Assembly (NCBI GenBank): GCA_046329195.1
Contig: JAXLVB010000002.1
Span: forward strand, 1,054,001-1,118,000
DNA length: 64,000 bases
Source of the DNA: JAXLVB01 sp046329195
Lineage (GTDB): Bacteria > Bacteroidota > Bacteroidia > Cytophagales > Spirosomataceae
Reading direction: 5' to 3'
Below are positions 55,138 through 62,080 of this stretch, in pieces. Position 1 is the stretch's first letter. Each line of letters begins with the position of its first letter. The notes under the pieces are model-generated. The model was given only the letters and a program-made list of their open reading frames with translations. It was not told the DNA's origin and made no database searches. The translations under genes and the position numbers were made by a program.

Positions 55138-55818
55138 ATGCAGAAAGCTGAATTACATACTAAAGTTTCATCGGAGCAATTTAGCCCCAATATTGCCAAT
55201 GCAATGTTAGGTGCAGGCTTTCGTATTCTCATTGCCTGTGAGGAAAGCGATGAAGTCCGCAGTAGGTTTGAAGCCTATGGTTTTGATGCTTGGAGTTGCG
55301 ATTTACAGCCTAATAGAAACCCAAAAGCAAAACACTATCAAGGAAATGTTTTTGACATTATAAATGATGGTTGGGATGCTATGATTGCTTTCCCACCTTG
55401 CACACATTTGGCAGTTTCCGGCGCAGCGTGGTTTGAGCAAAAACGCAAAGATGGTAGGCGACAAGAAGGTATTGATTTTTTTATGGCAATGGTAAATGCA
55501 CCAATACCCCGAATAGCAATAGAAAACCCTGTTGGGATAATGAGTAAGATTTATAAACCGCCAACGCAAATAATACAGCCTTATTACTTTGGCGATGAAG
55601 CAAGTAAAAAGACTTGTTTATGGCTTAAAAACTTACCACCATTATACCATAACGCTGCACCGAACTTATTTGATAGCAATGTTACTTGGGTAGGTAAAGG
55701 AGAAATAGTAGAATTTGAAAGCGGATGGAAAATGCCTAAATGGTATGCTGATGCTTGGAAACTGCCAAAAGAAGAAAGGAGCAAGTTAAGGTCAAAAACA
55801 TTTCCAGGCAATGGCTGA
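55138..55818 (+). CDS. C5 cytosine-specific DNA methyltransferase (phage Dcm-like)
   Basis: A 226-residue methyltransferase. The AdoMet pocket is FRILIACEESDEVRSRFEAY, motif IV is AFPPCTHLAVSGA with the catalytic Cys, and motif VI is IAIENPVGIMS (the ENV motif). It is shorter than free bacterial C5 enzymes, and similar small enzymes are typical of phages, where they protect DNA against restriction or alter regulation. The target is unknown and no partner restriction enzyme is present. It sits between two stretches of palindromic DNA like a cassette. Confidence 0.85.
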   Translation: MQKAELHTKVSSEQFSPNIANAMLGAGFRILIACEESDEVRSRFEAYGFDAWSCDLQPNRNPKAKHYQGNVFDIINDGWDAMIAFPPCTHLAVSGAAWFEQKRKDGRRQEGIDFFMAMVNAPIPRIAIENPVGIMSKIYKPPTQIIQPYYFGDEASKKTCLWLKNLPPLYHNAAPNLFDSNVTWVGKGEIVEFESGWKMPKWYADAWKLPKEERSKLRSKTFPGNG

Positions 55819-55842
55819 CCAGTGGAGTGTCGCCATAGCTTG

Positions 55843-55988
55843 CACCTAACGGAAAAGGGCTTGTGGCAGGTGGGGAATTGAGGCACACCGCTGGTGTAGC
55901 TACCCTGTTCAATTAACCCACGCAGGTTCGGTTCTGATTCGTCAGCCCCACTTGCTACAAGCCCTTGAAGGCTCACATACGGTTAGCG
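55843..55988 (+). repeat. Large palindromic element 1 (attC/REP-like)
   Basis: A 21-bp inverted repeat (55855-55875 with 55946-55966) has two differences, both G-U compatible on the + strand RNA. Inside are AATTG/CAATT (55876-55880 with 55910-55914) and ACACC/GGTGT. The outer ends are CTAACGG (55846-55852) and CGGTTAG (55980-55986). The layout (AAC-type left end, GTT-type right end, about 140 nt, after an ORF) resembles an integron attC site or a REP-like element. Confidence 0.5.
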
Positions 55989-56077
55989 TCAATGATTTTA
56001 TCGTTCGAGGTGTAAAAGGCGAATACTATCCATGTAAGCCTGATGTTTTTGAGGCAACTTATGAGTCGGTTTCTTAG
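55976..56077 (+). pseudogene. 3' remnant of a phage-type gene
   Basis: A reading frame ends with HTVSVNDFIVRGVKGEYYPC, then KPDVFEATYESVS and a stop. The segment GVKGEYYPCKPDVFEATYE is a well-known C-terminal signature of small phage proteins. The frame continues upstream only into the palindrome without a start codon, so the 5' part is missing, which marks a recombination junction at the palindrome edge. Confidence 0.5.
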
Positions 56078-56082
56078 CATGA

Positions 56083-56187
56083 CCGCCAACGGGTTCGGGT
56101 TTTGCGTTCGGTTTTTGCCTACTGATATGTTCAAAGTTAGCACAAATGTAAATGGCAAAAACTGACGCAAAACCCGTGTTAGTGGCT
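56083..56187 (+). repeat. Large palindromic element 2
   Basis: CGGGTTTTGCGT (56096-56107) pairs with ACGCAAAACCCG (56165-56176), and GTTTTTGCC (56111-56119) pairs with GGCAAAAAC (56154-56162), a stem of 21 bp interrupted by TCG/TG. The ends are GCCAACGGG and GTGTTAGTGGC. It lies between the remnant gene and the DUF2829 gene, again directly after an ORF end. Confidence 0.55.
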
Positions 56188-56242
56188 GCCGTTTCTTACG
56201 ATAAAACTTCTGGGCGGAGTTATAAAACCCACAACAAATAAA

Positions 56243-56581
56243 ATGGTAGAGAACCAAAATTTCGGACAAGCAATTGAAGCCTTAAAAGAAGGAAAGAGAG
56301 TTGCAAGACAAGGATGGAACGGCAAAGGAATGTTCATATTTGAAAGACCTGCTGATGAATTAGAAGTGGGCTTCATCATTGACAAAGTAAAATCATTGCC
56401 ACAATCGGTAAAGGATTTCTTTAAGGCAAAAGATGAAAAGGAAGCACCAAGCGAACAAGGATTAACCAAAGTAAAATTTGGCTCTTACTTGTGTATGTAT
56501 GCTGCCGATGGGTCAATCGTGAATGGTTGGCTTGCAAGTCAAACGGATATGCTTTCAAACGACTGGTGTATTCTTGACTAA
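56243..56581 (+). CDS. DUF2829 protein, candidate anti-Thoeris protein (Tad2 family)
   Basis: A 112-residue protein. FGQAIEALKEGKRVARQGWN followed by GKGMFI, and YLCMYAADGSIVNGWLASQT followed by DMLSNDW, are the conserved blocks of DUF2829. Tad2, a known anti-Thoeris phage protein of this family, sequesters the 1''-3' gcADPR signal. Whether this copy does so is inference, since not all members were tested. It sits as a single gene between palindromes, as a cassette-like accessory gene. Confidence 0.72.
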   Translation: MVENQNFGQAIEALKEGKRVARQGWNGKGMFIFERPADELEVGFIIDKVKSLPQSVKDFFKAKDEKEAPSEQGLTKVKFGSYLCMYAADGSIVNGWLASQTDMLSNDWCILD

Positions 56582-56593
56582 AAATTTGTGGTT

Positions 56594-56624
56594 CGTAGGA
56601 TGCTCTTTCGGAGGGTGTCCTACG
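56594..56624 (+). terminator. Hairpin after the DUF2829 gene
   Basis: CGTAGGA (56594-56600) pairs perfectly with TCCTACG (56618-56624) over a 17-nt loop, 13 nt after the stop codon. No T-tract follows, so its role as terminator is tentative. Confidence 0.4.
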
Positions 56625-56630
56625 GTTGCC

Positions 56631-56720
56631 ACTAACGCCCGCCGGCTTTATGAAGTTGTGGATAGCTTCATGAAGTTAGGAGTACCCAGATTCCCCACAA
56701 TTTCATAAAACCGGCAGTTG
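56631..56720 (+). repeat. Large palindromic element 3
   Basis: A 21-bp inverted repeat (56641-56661 with 56695-56715) with two mismatches, bordered by ACTAACG on the left and CAGTTG on the right. It contains the GATAGCTTCATGAAGTTAGG centre. The same AAC...GTT end pattern as elements 1 and 2 is present. Confidence 0.55.
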
Positions 56721-56938
56721 TATGAAGTTGGAGAGGATGGAATAGCGAGCTAAACCCACTCAAGCCAGAACGAGAAAAATATTTTGCAAATCTTCGATTT
56801 GTGAAGTCTTTTTCTGGTGGTTTTTGACTAACTTCGACACGCTCAAAAGCTCCGCTTTCGCCTCCTCGAAGTTAGTCAAAAACTGGCTTCTGCCAACCCA
56901 ATCAGCTCTCTACTGACCCCTCTCCAATTTTATGCAAC
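56717..56938 (+). repeat. Nested palindromic element 4
   Basis: GTTGTATGAAGTTGGAGAGG (56717-56736) pairs with 56919-56938 over 20 positions, three of them G-U. Inside is a perfect 18-bp inverted repeat, GTTTTTGACTAACTTCGA (56820-56837) with 56866-56883, and a smaller hairpin CAAATC-TTC-GATTTG. No gene is present between 56582 and 56974 other than these repeats. Confidence 0.55.
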
Positions 56939-56974
56939 ATTCTTATTGGCGAAATTTTGTAGGACATTTTTACC

Positions 56975-57124
56975 ATGAAAAAACTTCCTCACATAGTCAG
57001 ATTTAGAATTTCGGAAGAGCAGAAGAAGTTGCTTGAAGGAAAAAATCTATCCAAGTATATAAGGGAGGCTCTAAACGAAAAAATCAGTATTGATTTTCCT
57101 GAATCAACTAAATTACCCTTTTGA
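56975..57124 (+). CDS. Small ribbon-helix-helix-like protein
   Basis: A 49-residue protein (MKKLPHIVRFRISEEQKKLL, KNLSKYIREALNEKI). A beta strand followed by two helices fits a CopG/Arc-type DNA-binding or antitoxin-like fold. It lies 36 nt after the palindromes and 3 nt before the next gene, so the two may be a pair. Too short for a certain call. Confidence 0.5.
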   Translation: MKKLPHIVRFRISEEQKKLLEGKNLSKYIREALNEKISIDFPESTKLPF

Positions 57125-57127
57125 CAA

Positions 57128-57493
57128 ATGCCAACTAAAAAACGAAGCGAAGCCTATAAGCAACGCAAACGAGAATACTTGAAACAATATAGAGTAAACA
57201 AAAAAGCCGAAATATCTGCCCAAAAAAAGGCTTACTATCAAGCTAACAAGCAACAGATAAAGGCTTACAAAAAAATATATAGGCAGCGTAACCGTTTTGC
57301 TCTCATGGCCGAAAACAAAGCCTATCGAGCCGATTTACGAAATGGATATGTGTTTAAGTTAATCAAACAAAGTAATCCTTACCTATCAGCTTCGGTGCTG
57401 ATTCAACACCCTGAACTTGTAGAGTTAGAGCGCATAAAAATCAAATTAAACCGAACCTTAAAACAACAACAACATGGACAACTCGAAAGCTAA
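57128..57493 (+). CDS. Highly basic protein of unknown function
   Basis: A 121-residue protein, nearly all Lys/Arg/Gln/Tyr helices in its first half (YKQRKREYLKQYRVNKKAEI; YYQANKQQIKAYKKIYRQRN). Proteins of this composition often accompany HNH nucleases or bind nucleic acid. No catalytic motif is seen. It follows the ribbon-helix-helix gene by 3 nt and overlaps the next gene by 20 nt. Confidence 0.5.
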   Translation: MPTKKRSEAYKQRKREYLKQYRVNKKAEISAQKKAYYQANKQQIKAYKKIYRQRNRFALMAENKAYRADLRNGYVFKLIKQSNPYLSASVLIQHPELVELERIKIKLNRTLKQQQHGQLES

Positions 57494-57683
57494 TTATCAA
57501 GAGATTGCCAATGTAGCAATTAAGCTACTCAACGAACTTAACCAAGGCGAAATCAAAGCTACTGCCGAAATTAAGGAGCAAGCTAATTTGATTGGGAAAA
57601 TCACGAACATATTTAAGGGGAAACTTGAATATGAAATAAACAAACACAAGGTTGATAAAATTGAATACTTTGAAGAAAAATGA
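57474..57683 (+). CDS. Small charged helical protein
   Basis: A 69-residue protein (AIKLLNELNQGEIKATAEIK; LEYEINKHKVDKIEYFEEK). It overlaps the preceding gene by 20 nt and its stop overlaps the next gene's ATG by 4 nt, indicating one operon ending in the nuclease-like copy B. No family recognised. Confidence 0.45.
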   Translation: MDNSKANYQEIANVAIKLLNELNQGEIKATAEIKEQANLIGKITNIFKGKLEYEINKHKVDKIEYFEEK

Positions 57684-58111
57684 GAAACTACCACGATAAA
57701 CAAGGTTTAGGCGATTTGCCTGCCGAAAAACTCGACCAAACCGCCCTTGGTCGTAATATTTCGTTGAATTATTTGCGTAAGCATCGCAAATACGAAAGCC
57801 ATGTACGCACCACCATTAACCCCGACGACCTAAACGCCCTCCAGCCAGACGTAATCTTTTACCGCAAAGAACCCAGCCACAAGTGGGGCTTAGGCAAAGC
57901 TGTTGTAGTAGTAGAAATAGAAGATAATAAGAATTTTAAGCAATGCCAAGCTCAATGCCAAAAGCACCTGAGCCAGAACCCTGAGCTATTAGAGGCATTT
58001 GCCTATGATTTTGACAAAAAGCAATGGTTTCGCTACACACAGGGCGTTGAAAAGTCCGCTCGCACGTCGTTTTCAGAGGTATTAAACCTTTATCTTAAAG
58101 ATTTAAAATAG
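57680..58111 (+). CDS. Uma2/PD-(D/E)XK-like protein, copy B
   Basis: A 143-residue protein, about 81% identical to copy A. PD (LQPDVIFYRKEP) and the VVVEIEDN strand are kept, as is the C-terminal FDKKQWFRYTQG...RTSFSEVLNLYLKDLK. Differences cluster at residues 18-44, which may be the specificity-giving part. It ends the operon starting at 56975. The two copies form a 4.75-kb direct repeat that could recombine. Confidence 0.6.
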   Translation: MRNYHDKQGLGDLPAEKLDQTALGRNISLNYLRKHRKYESHVRTTINPDDLNALQPDVIFYRKEPSHKWGLGKAVVVVEIEDNKNFKQCQAQCQKHLSQNPELLEAFAYDFDKKQWFRYTQGVEKSARTSFSEVLNLYLKDLK

Positions 58112-58163
58112 TTGCTTAGTTTTAGTACTTTTAAGTTTTTCAAACTTTCTTTAATTTAAAACC

Positions 58164-58393
58164 ATGATAACAAGAATTTCAAAACTAAAAGGCTTTAACA
58201 ACATCCTTGCAGGTCGTGATTTAGCCAATATATTTAAGGATGGCCACGTTTATTCTGTGACCGAAATATGGGTACAATTATGATAAAAGATTTGGGCGAA
58301 CACGCTTTGATGCAAAACTACGAAGGTAGTGATTTTACTACTGTAATGATGGATGGTTCTTATTGTTTAACTAAACAGGAGAAAAAACGTTAA
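58164..58393 (+). pseudogene. Small gene with an apparent one-base frameshift
   Basis: An ORF of 39 codons (58164-58283, MITRISKLKGFNNILAGRD...) ends in a stop, while a second frame continues (58268-58393, MGTIMIKDLGEHALM...MDGSYCLTKQEKKR). Joining the two near GAAATATGG with one added base gives a continuous 76-residue protein. Either the gene is decayed, the sequence has a one-base error, or expression needs a frameshift. No family recognised. Confidence 0.45.
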
Positions 58394-58598
58394 ATATTTA
58401 CCCCTAAACCAATAGCAATTGCTTCTAATCCAGTTGCACAACGACCATCATTATCTACAACTAAACCCGCTTGCAAAATTTGATTTCTTTGAAGTTGAAT
58501 TGCAAGGATCATTAGTTCAAAATCTGAAAATTCAGGATACTCAGATTTAAGTTTTTTACAATTTCTTTTATATCAAGTATTTGATATGATGCTATCAT
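58390..58598 (-). pseudogene. Small minus-strand gene with a frameshift in an A-run
   Basis: The frame starts MIASYQILDIKEIVK and is then open only in the next frame, KKLKSEYPEFSDFELM...GLEAIAIGLGVNI. The break lies at an AAAAAA run; one more A would restore a 69-residue protein. A decayed gene or a homopolymer error are equally possible. It converges on the preceding frameshifted gene. Confidence 0.4.
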
Positions 58599-58611
58599 AT
58601 TTACAGAATAA

Positions 58612-58830
58612 TTAGCATTTCATTCCACTTTTATTCGCAATAAAGTCAGGCGAAACACCCAAATAATCCGCTACCATTCGTACCGTCAATATTCTTGCCC
58701 CGTACACGTCTTTCATCGTGCGGTATAATTTACGCACCCAACTTTCCGAACGCACGCCCTCAAACGCCCTAATTAAATTGTGCGTTTGAATAAACTCATC
58801 TTTTACCACCAAAGGCTTGTCTGTTTCCAT
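58612..58830 (-). CDS. Small DNA-binding-like protein
   Basis: A 72-residue protein from the ATG at 58830 (METDKPLVVKDEF). The C-terminal part ILTVRMVADYLGVSPDFIAN fits a short helix-turn-helix. An upstream in-frame extension is very hydrophobic and lacks support, so the shorter form is preferred. It is transcribed away from the structural block and could regulate it. Confidence 0.5.
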   Translation of the reverse strand: METDKPLVVKDEFIQTHNLIRAFEGVRSESWVRKLYRTMKDVYGARILTVRMVADYLGVSPDFIANKSGMKC

Positions 58831-58967
58831 TGCTTGTATAAATTGTAAATTTTGTAAAAATAGTACAGAAATGATAATTTTTAAAAATGTTGGAATTTTT
58901 TGATAGATTTTGACATTTAGCTTGTCCAACGCTTCACAACTTTACGGCTAACCAAACCCCCAAGCCC

Positions 58968-59453
58968 ATGTTAAAATGGATAGCTGGAGCCTTAGCCGTT
59001 GGGTCGGGCTATTTACTACTTAAAAGTAGCCAACTCAAGCAGTTAAGCAAAGAGTTCATTATTCGCACCAACGTTCGTGTGCATCAATTCACGGGCTTAA
59101 CCATCACTTTTGCGGTAGATGTAGTTATCATTAACCCAACGGATGCCTCCGTTTTGATTGAGCATCCGTTTGTTACTATTTTTAATAGTCCTACCGCCCT
59201 TAAAAACAACGAACCTTTTGTTACTTCTGAGCTTCGCAAAGAAACCTACCGAATCAAACCCAATGTAGAAACGGCTTTTTCGCCCATTTTCCTCAAAATA
59301 GATTTTTTTAATGCTACCATAGGTTCGGCCTTATGGAAAATGCTTCAAGCCTTGCTGGCCAAAGATAAAATTACGCTGTACGTGCGAACAACGGCAAAAG
59401 TAGCAGGTATCAAAACGATTGAGCAAGTAAAAGATTTTACCTATGGAGGCTAA
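58968..59453 (+). CDS. LEA2-like beta-sandwich protein with N-terminal membrane anchor
   Basis: A 161-residue protein. N-terminal TM (WIAGALAVGSGYLLL), then a beta-sandwich: TFAVDVVIINPTDASVLIEHP and ITLYVRTTAKVAGIKTIEQV are typical of the LEA14/WHy-like fold. It overlaps the transglutaminase-like gene by 11 nt and is the first gene of the right-end block, here read as structural. Role in virion or cell envelope is inference. Confidence 0.55.
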   Translation: MLKWIAGALAVGSGYLLLKSSQLKQLSKEFIIRTNVRVHQFTGLTITFAVDVVIINPTDASVLIEHPFVTIFNSPTALKNNEPFVTSELRKETYRIKPNVETAFSPIFLKIDFFNATIGSALWKMLQALLAKDKITLYVRTTAKVAGIKTIEQVKDFTYGG

Positions 59454-61416
59454 CCGCAAGCGTACCCTACGCTCAGGGGTAGCGTATGAGCATTTATTCA
59501 GCCGTCCTACTTTTACGGATAGCGTAATAAGCCCTAATGCCACTATTCCCAATACCGTGGAGTTGGTTAAGCAAACGGTGCAAAATAAACACAAACAAGT
59601 AGCAAAATTGGCAGCCATGCTTAAACATGATAACCTTCGAGCTACTTGTCAGGCCATTTGGGAGTTTGTGTATGAGCATATTCAATACAAACGAGACGAA
59701 GCAGGCAAAGAGCAAATTCGTAGCCCACGGCGTAGTTGGGCCGACCGAAAAACAGGCGTTGATTGCGATTGCTATACGGTATTTATCAGCAGCGTATTGA
59801 CTAACCTCCAGATACCCCATATTCTCAGGGTCACCAAATACAAAGCAGACTGGCAGCATATCTACGTGATTGTACCCAAAGACGGAGATACGAGCAAGAA
59901 TCATCCGTTTGGGGGCAATTATTACACCCTTGACTGTGTAACTGACCAGTTTGATTTTGAAGTTCGATTTTCCGATAAACTTGATTATCCCATGAAACTC
60001 TACGCACTCGATGGCCTTGACGACTTAGGCCGTAAAAGAGACCTTTCGCAAGACAAAGCAGGCGAATGGAAGCCCAAGCAGCGCAAAACTTTTTTTGGCA
60101 AAGCCTTACAAAAGGTAGGTCGAGCCGTCGCCAAAGTAGGGCTTGCTCCTATCCGTGCGGCTTTTTTGTTGGCGTTCAAAATCAACTTCAAAAAAATTGG
60201 CTCAAAGCTCCGTTGGGCTTATGCAACACCCGAAGAAGCCCAAGCCAAGGCAAATATCAACGCCGAGCAGTATCAGCGAATCAAGATGAATTTGCTAAAA
60301 ATTCAAGACAAGTTTGCAAAGGCAGGGGGTAACGCCGCTAACCTTAAAAATGCAATTTTGAGAGGAAAAGGAAACAAAGACGGAAAAGTAGCCCTAAATG
60401 GTCTTGAAGGGTTTTACGACCTTGATTTTGCCGCTTTACCTGATACCGAGTGGCAAGACAACACCATTCATTTAGGTGAATTAGGGATAGCTCCAGCCGT
60501 TTTATTGCCAGCCGTGGCAGCCGTAATAAAACAAGTACTAAAAATGCTTAAAGACGTACCCAGCGGCGAGGCAGAAGATGATAATAGTGTAGAAGGGTTA
60601 GGTAGCGTACAGACACAAATTGCAAAAGCGCAACGAGTAATAGCTAAAATAGAAGCCATACAAGCCACTCGTGCGCTCACAGCCAAAGAAACTAAAGCCC
60701 TTGCTAATGCCAAAAATCATTTGGCTGCCCTAACCGCCAAACTTGCTAACGCCAACGCCAAAAAACAGGCAAAAACCGAGAAAAAAACAGCCAAAGCAAC
60801 GGCCAAAGCCAACAAAAAAGCAGCACGCAAGCAGAAGGTGAACCTTGCTAAAGAGTTGGCCAAGACCGAAACCGCCCTCAAACTTGCCAAAGAACGTGGC
60901 GATGAAGCCGCCATAGCTGAACAAACAGCCAAAAAAGAAAAGTTACTCGAATCGGCTAAGGCTCAAGGAATAGATGTAACCAAGTTGGTTTCAAATGCTG
61001 CCATCATTTTGAGGAAAGTGGCTCAAATTGTCACCAAAAAACCAAGCGATTCAGCTACCACTTCAGCTTCTACTCCTACTGAAACACCCATTTTGCAGAA
61101 CAAGCAAATTTCGGATGAAAGTTTTCAGACTAAATATCCAGTGGTTTCTCCAACAATTCCAGATACCTATACGCCAGAAGTGGTATTGCCTCAAAATACC
61201 ACAACTGCCAACAATTTATTACCAGATGAACCAGACTCTAACAACACCACTAAATACCTAATTGGTGGAGCCATAGGGTTAGGTCTTTTGGCTTTAGCGA
61301 TTTCGTCACGGCCAGCACCATCGCAGTCAAAAAGTCTTAGGGGAACACCACCACAAAAGCGCAAAAAACGCAAAAGTAGCAGCATCAACGGCTTTGAGGC
61401 CGTCCCACTCAGTTAA
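59443..61416 (+). CDS. Transglutaminase-like protein with Lys/Ala-rich coiled coil and C-terminal TM
   Basis: A 657-residue protein, the largest of the element in view. Residues about 40-185 form a transglutaminase-like domain with C108 (GVDCDCYTVFISSVL), H139 (WQHIYVIV) and D164 (YYTLDCVTD), a complete catalytic triad. From about 430 to 510 lies a Lys/Ala-rich coiled coil (AKKQAKTEKKTAKATAKANK), then a Thr/Pro linker, one TM (YLIGGAIGLGLLALAI) and a basic tail ending SINGFEAVPLS. Similar triads in phage proteins serve as structural proteases or peptidoglycan-acting enzymes. I infer a virion/entry role. Confidence 0.65.
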   Translation: MEANRKRTLRSGVAYEHLFSRPTFTDSVISPNATIPNTVELVKQTVQNKHKQVAKLAAMLKHDNLRATCQAIWEFVYEHIQYKRDEAGKEQIRSPRRSWADRKTGVDCDCYTVFISSVLTNLQIPHILRVTKYKADWQHIYVIVPKDGDTSKNHPFGGNYYTLDCVTDQFDFEVRFSDKLDYPMKLYALDGLDDLGRKRDLSQDKAGEWKPKQRKTFFGKALQKVGRAVAKVGLAPIRAAFLLAFKINFKKIGSKLRWAYATPEEAQAKANINAEQYQRIKMNLLKIQDKFAKAGGNAANLKNAILRGKGNKDGKVALNGLEGFYDLDFAALPDTEWQDNTIHLGELGIAPAVLLPAVAAVIKQVLKMLKDVPSGEAEDDNSVEGLGSVQTQIAKAQRVIAKIEAIQATRALTAKETKALANAKNHLAALTAKLANANAKKQAKTEKKTAKATAKANKKAARKQKVNLAKELAKTETALKLAKERGDEAAIAEQTAKKEKLLESAKAQGIDVTKLVSNAAIILRKVAQIVTKKPSDSATTSASTPTETPILQNKQISDESFQTKYPVVSPTIPDTYTPEVVLPQNTTTANNLLPDEPDSNNTTKYLIGGAIGLGLLALAISSRPAPSQSKSLRGTPPQKRKKRKSSSINGFEAVPLS

Positions 61417-61451
61417 AAAAACGCACCATTTCACTAAATCAATCTATAACA

Positions 61452-62045
61452 ATGGCAACTAAAAAAAGAAAAACCAAACGCCGCCATAAAGGTACACATG
61501 GTTTGGCAGGCACGAGTTTTAACCAAAACCGTATTTCGGCCAAAGGTCTAATTAACGAAGTGGGCAAGCCAATTCTGGCAGGCTTAGGCGGTGCAGCCGT
61601 AGGGCATTTTGCAGGCAAAGGGGGCAACCTCATTGCCGCAGGTGTGTTGGGTGTAGCTTCGTTAGGCTTTAATATGCCACTTTTGGCAAGTGCTGCCGTA
61701 GGCGCAGCTGTAGTAACACCAGCCCCAGCTACCGCTACTAACGGCATCGAAGGCATTGACGGAGTTTCTGACTTTTTAAAAGGAGGTCTTGCCCGTACCA
61801 AAGGTTATGCAAAAGCCGCCCTTACTAACGTAGGCTTGACCAGCATTGCTGCCAAAATCAACGGAATCGAAGGTATCGAGGATGTTGACTATTTGGAAGG
61901 TTACGCCAACGACGTGGGCGATACCGAGGCCATGTATGGCTACTTGAACGAATCGCCCGAAGAATTGAACGGCTACCCAGACGGACGGCTCATTGGCAGT
62001 AGTGCTACTGTCAAAACACCAGAAGCAATTTTATTGCAAGGCTAA
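61452..62045 (+). CDS. Basic Gly/Ala-rich membrane protein
   Basis: A 197-residue protein. A very basic start (TKKRKTKRRHKGTHG) precedes a Gly/Ala-rich hydrophobic region of two or three TMs (ILAGLGGAAVGHFAG; LIAAGVLGVASLGF; LLASAAVGAAVV). The second half is acidic with repeats NGIEGIDGV and NGIEGIEDV. A basic N-terminus plus Gly-rich TMs is seen in DNA-condensing or membrane proteins of tailless phages. Not identified at family level. Confidence 0.5.
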   Translation: MATKKRKTKRRHKGTHGLAGTSFNQNRISAKGLINEVGKPILAGLGGAAVGHFAGKGGNLIAAGVLGVASLGFNMPLLASAAVGAAVVTPAPATATNGIEGIDGVSDFLKGGLARTKGYAKAALTNVGLTSIAAKINGIEGIEDVDYLEGYANDVGDTEAMYGYLNESPEELNGYPDGRLIGSSATVKTPEAILLQG

Positions 62046-62080
62046 ATCAAACCACAATTTCCTAAATCAATCTTTTTCCA

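Noticed and set aside
55855..55966. tRNA-like appearance (GGTTCGGTTC segment, paired ends)
   Set aside because: The arms are 21 bp long and the cloverleaf distances and anticodon arm do not fit; it is better explained as a palindromic repeat.
58831..58929. Hydrophobic N-terminal extension of the gene at 58612-58830
   Set aside because: It would add a TM-like segment to a short DNA-binding-like protein and lies in very AT-rich DNA; the ATG at 58830 is more natural.
60468..60932. Antisense Ala/Leu- and Phe-rich frames under the transglutaminase-like gene
   Set aside because: They mirror the Lys/Ala-rich coiled coil; no independent evidence of coding.
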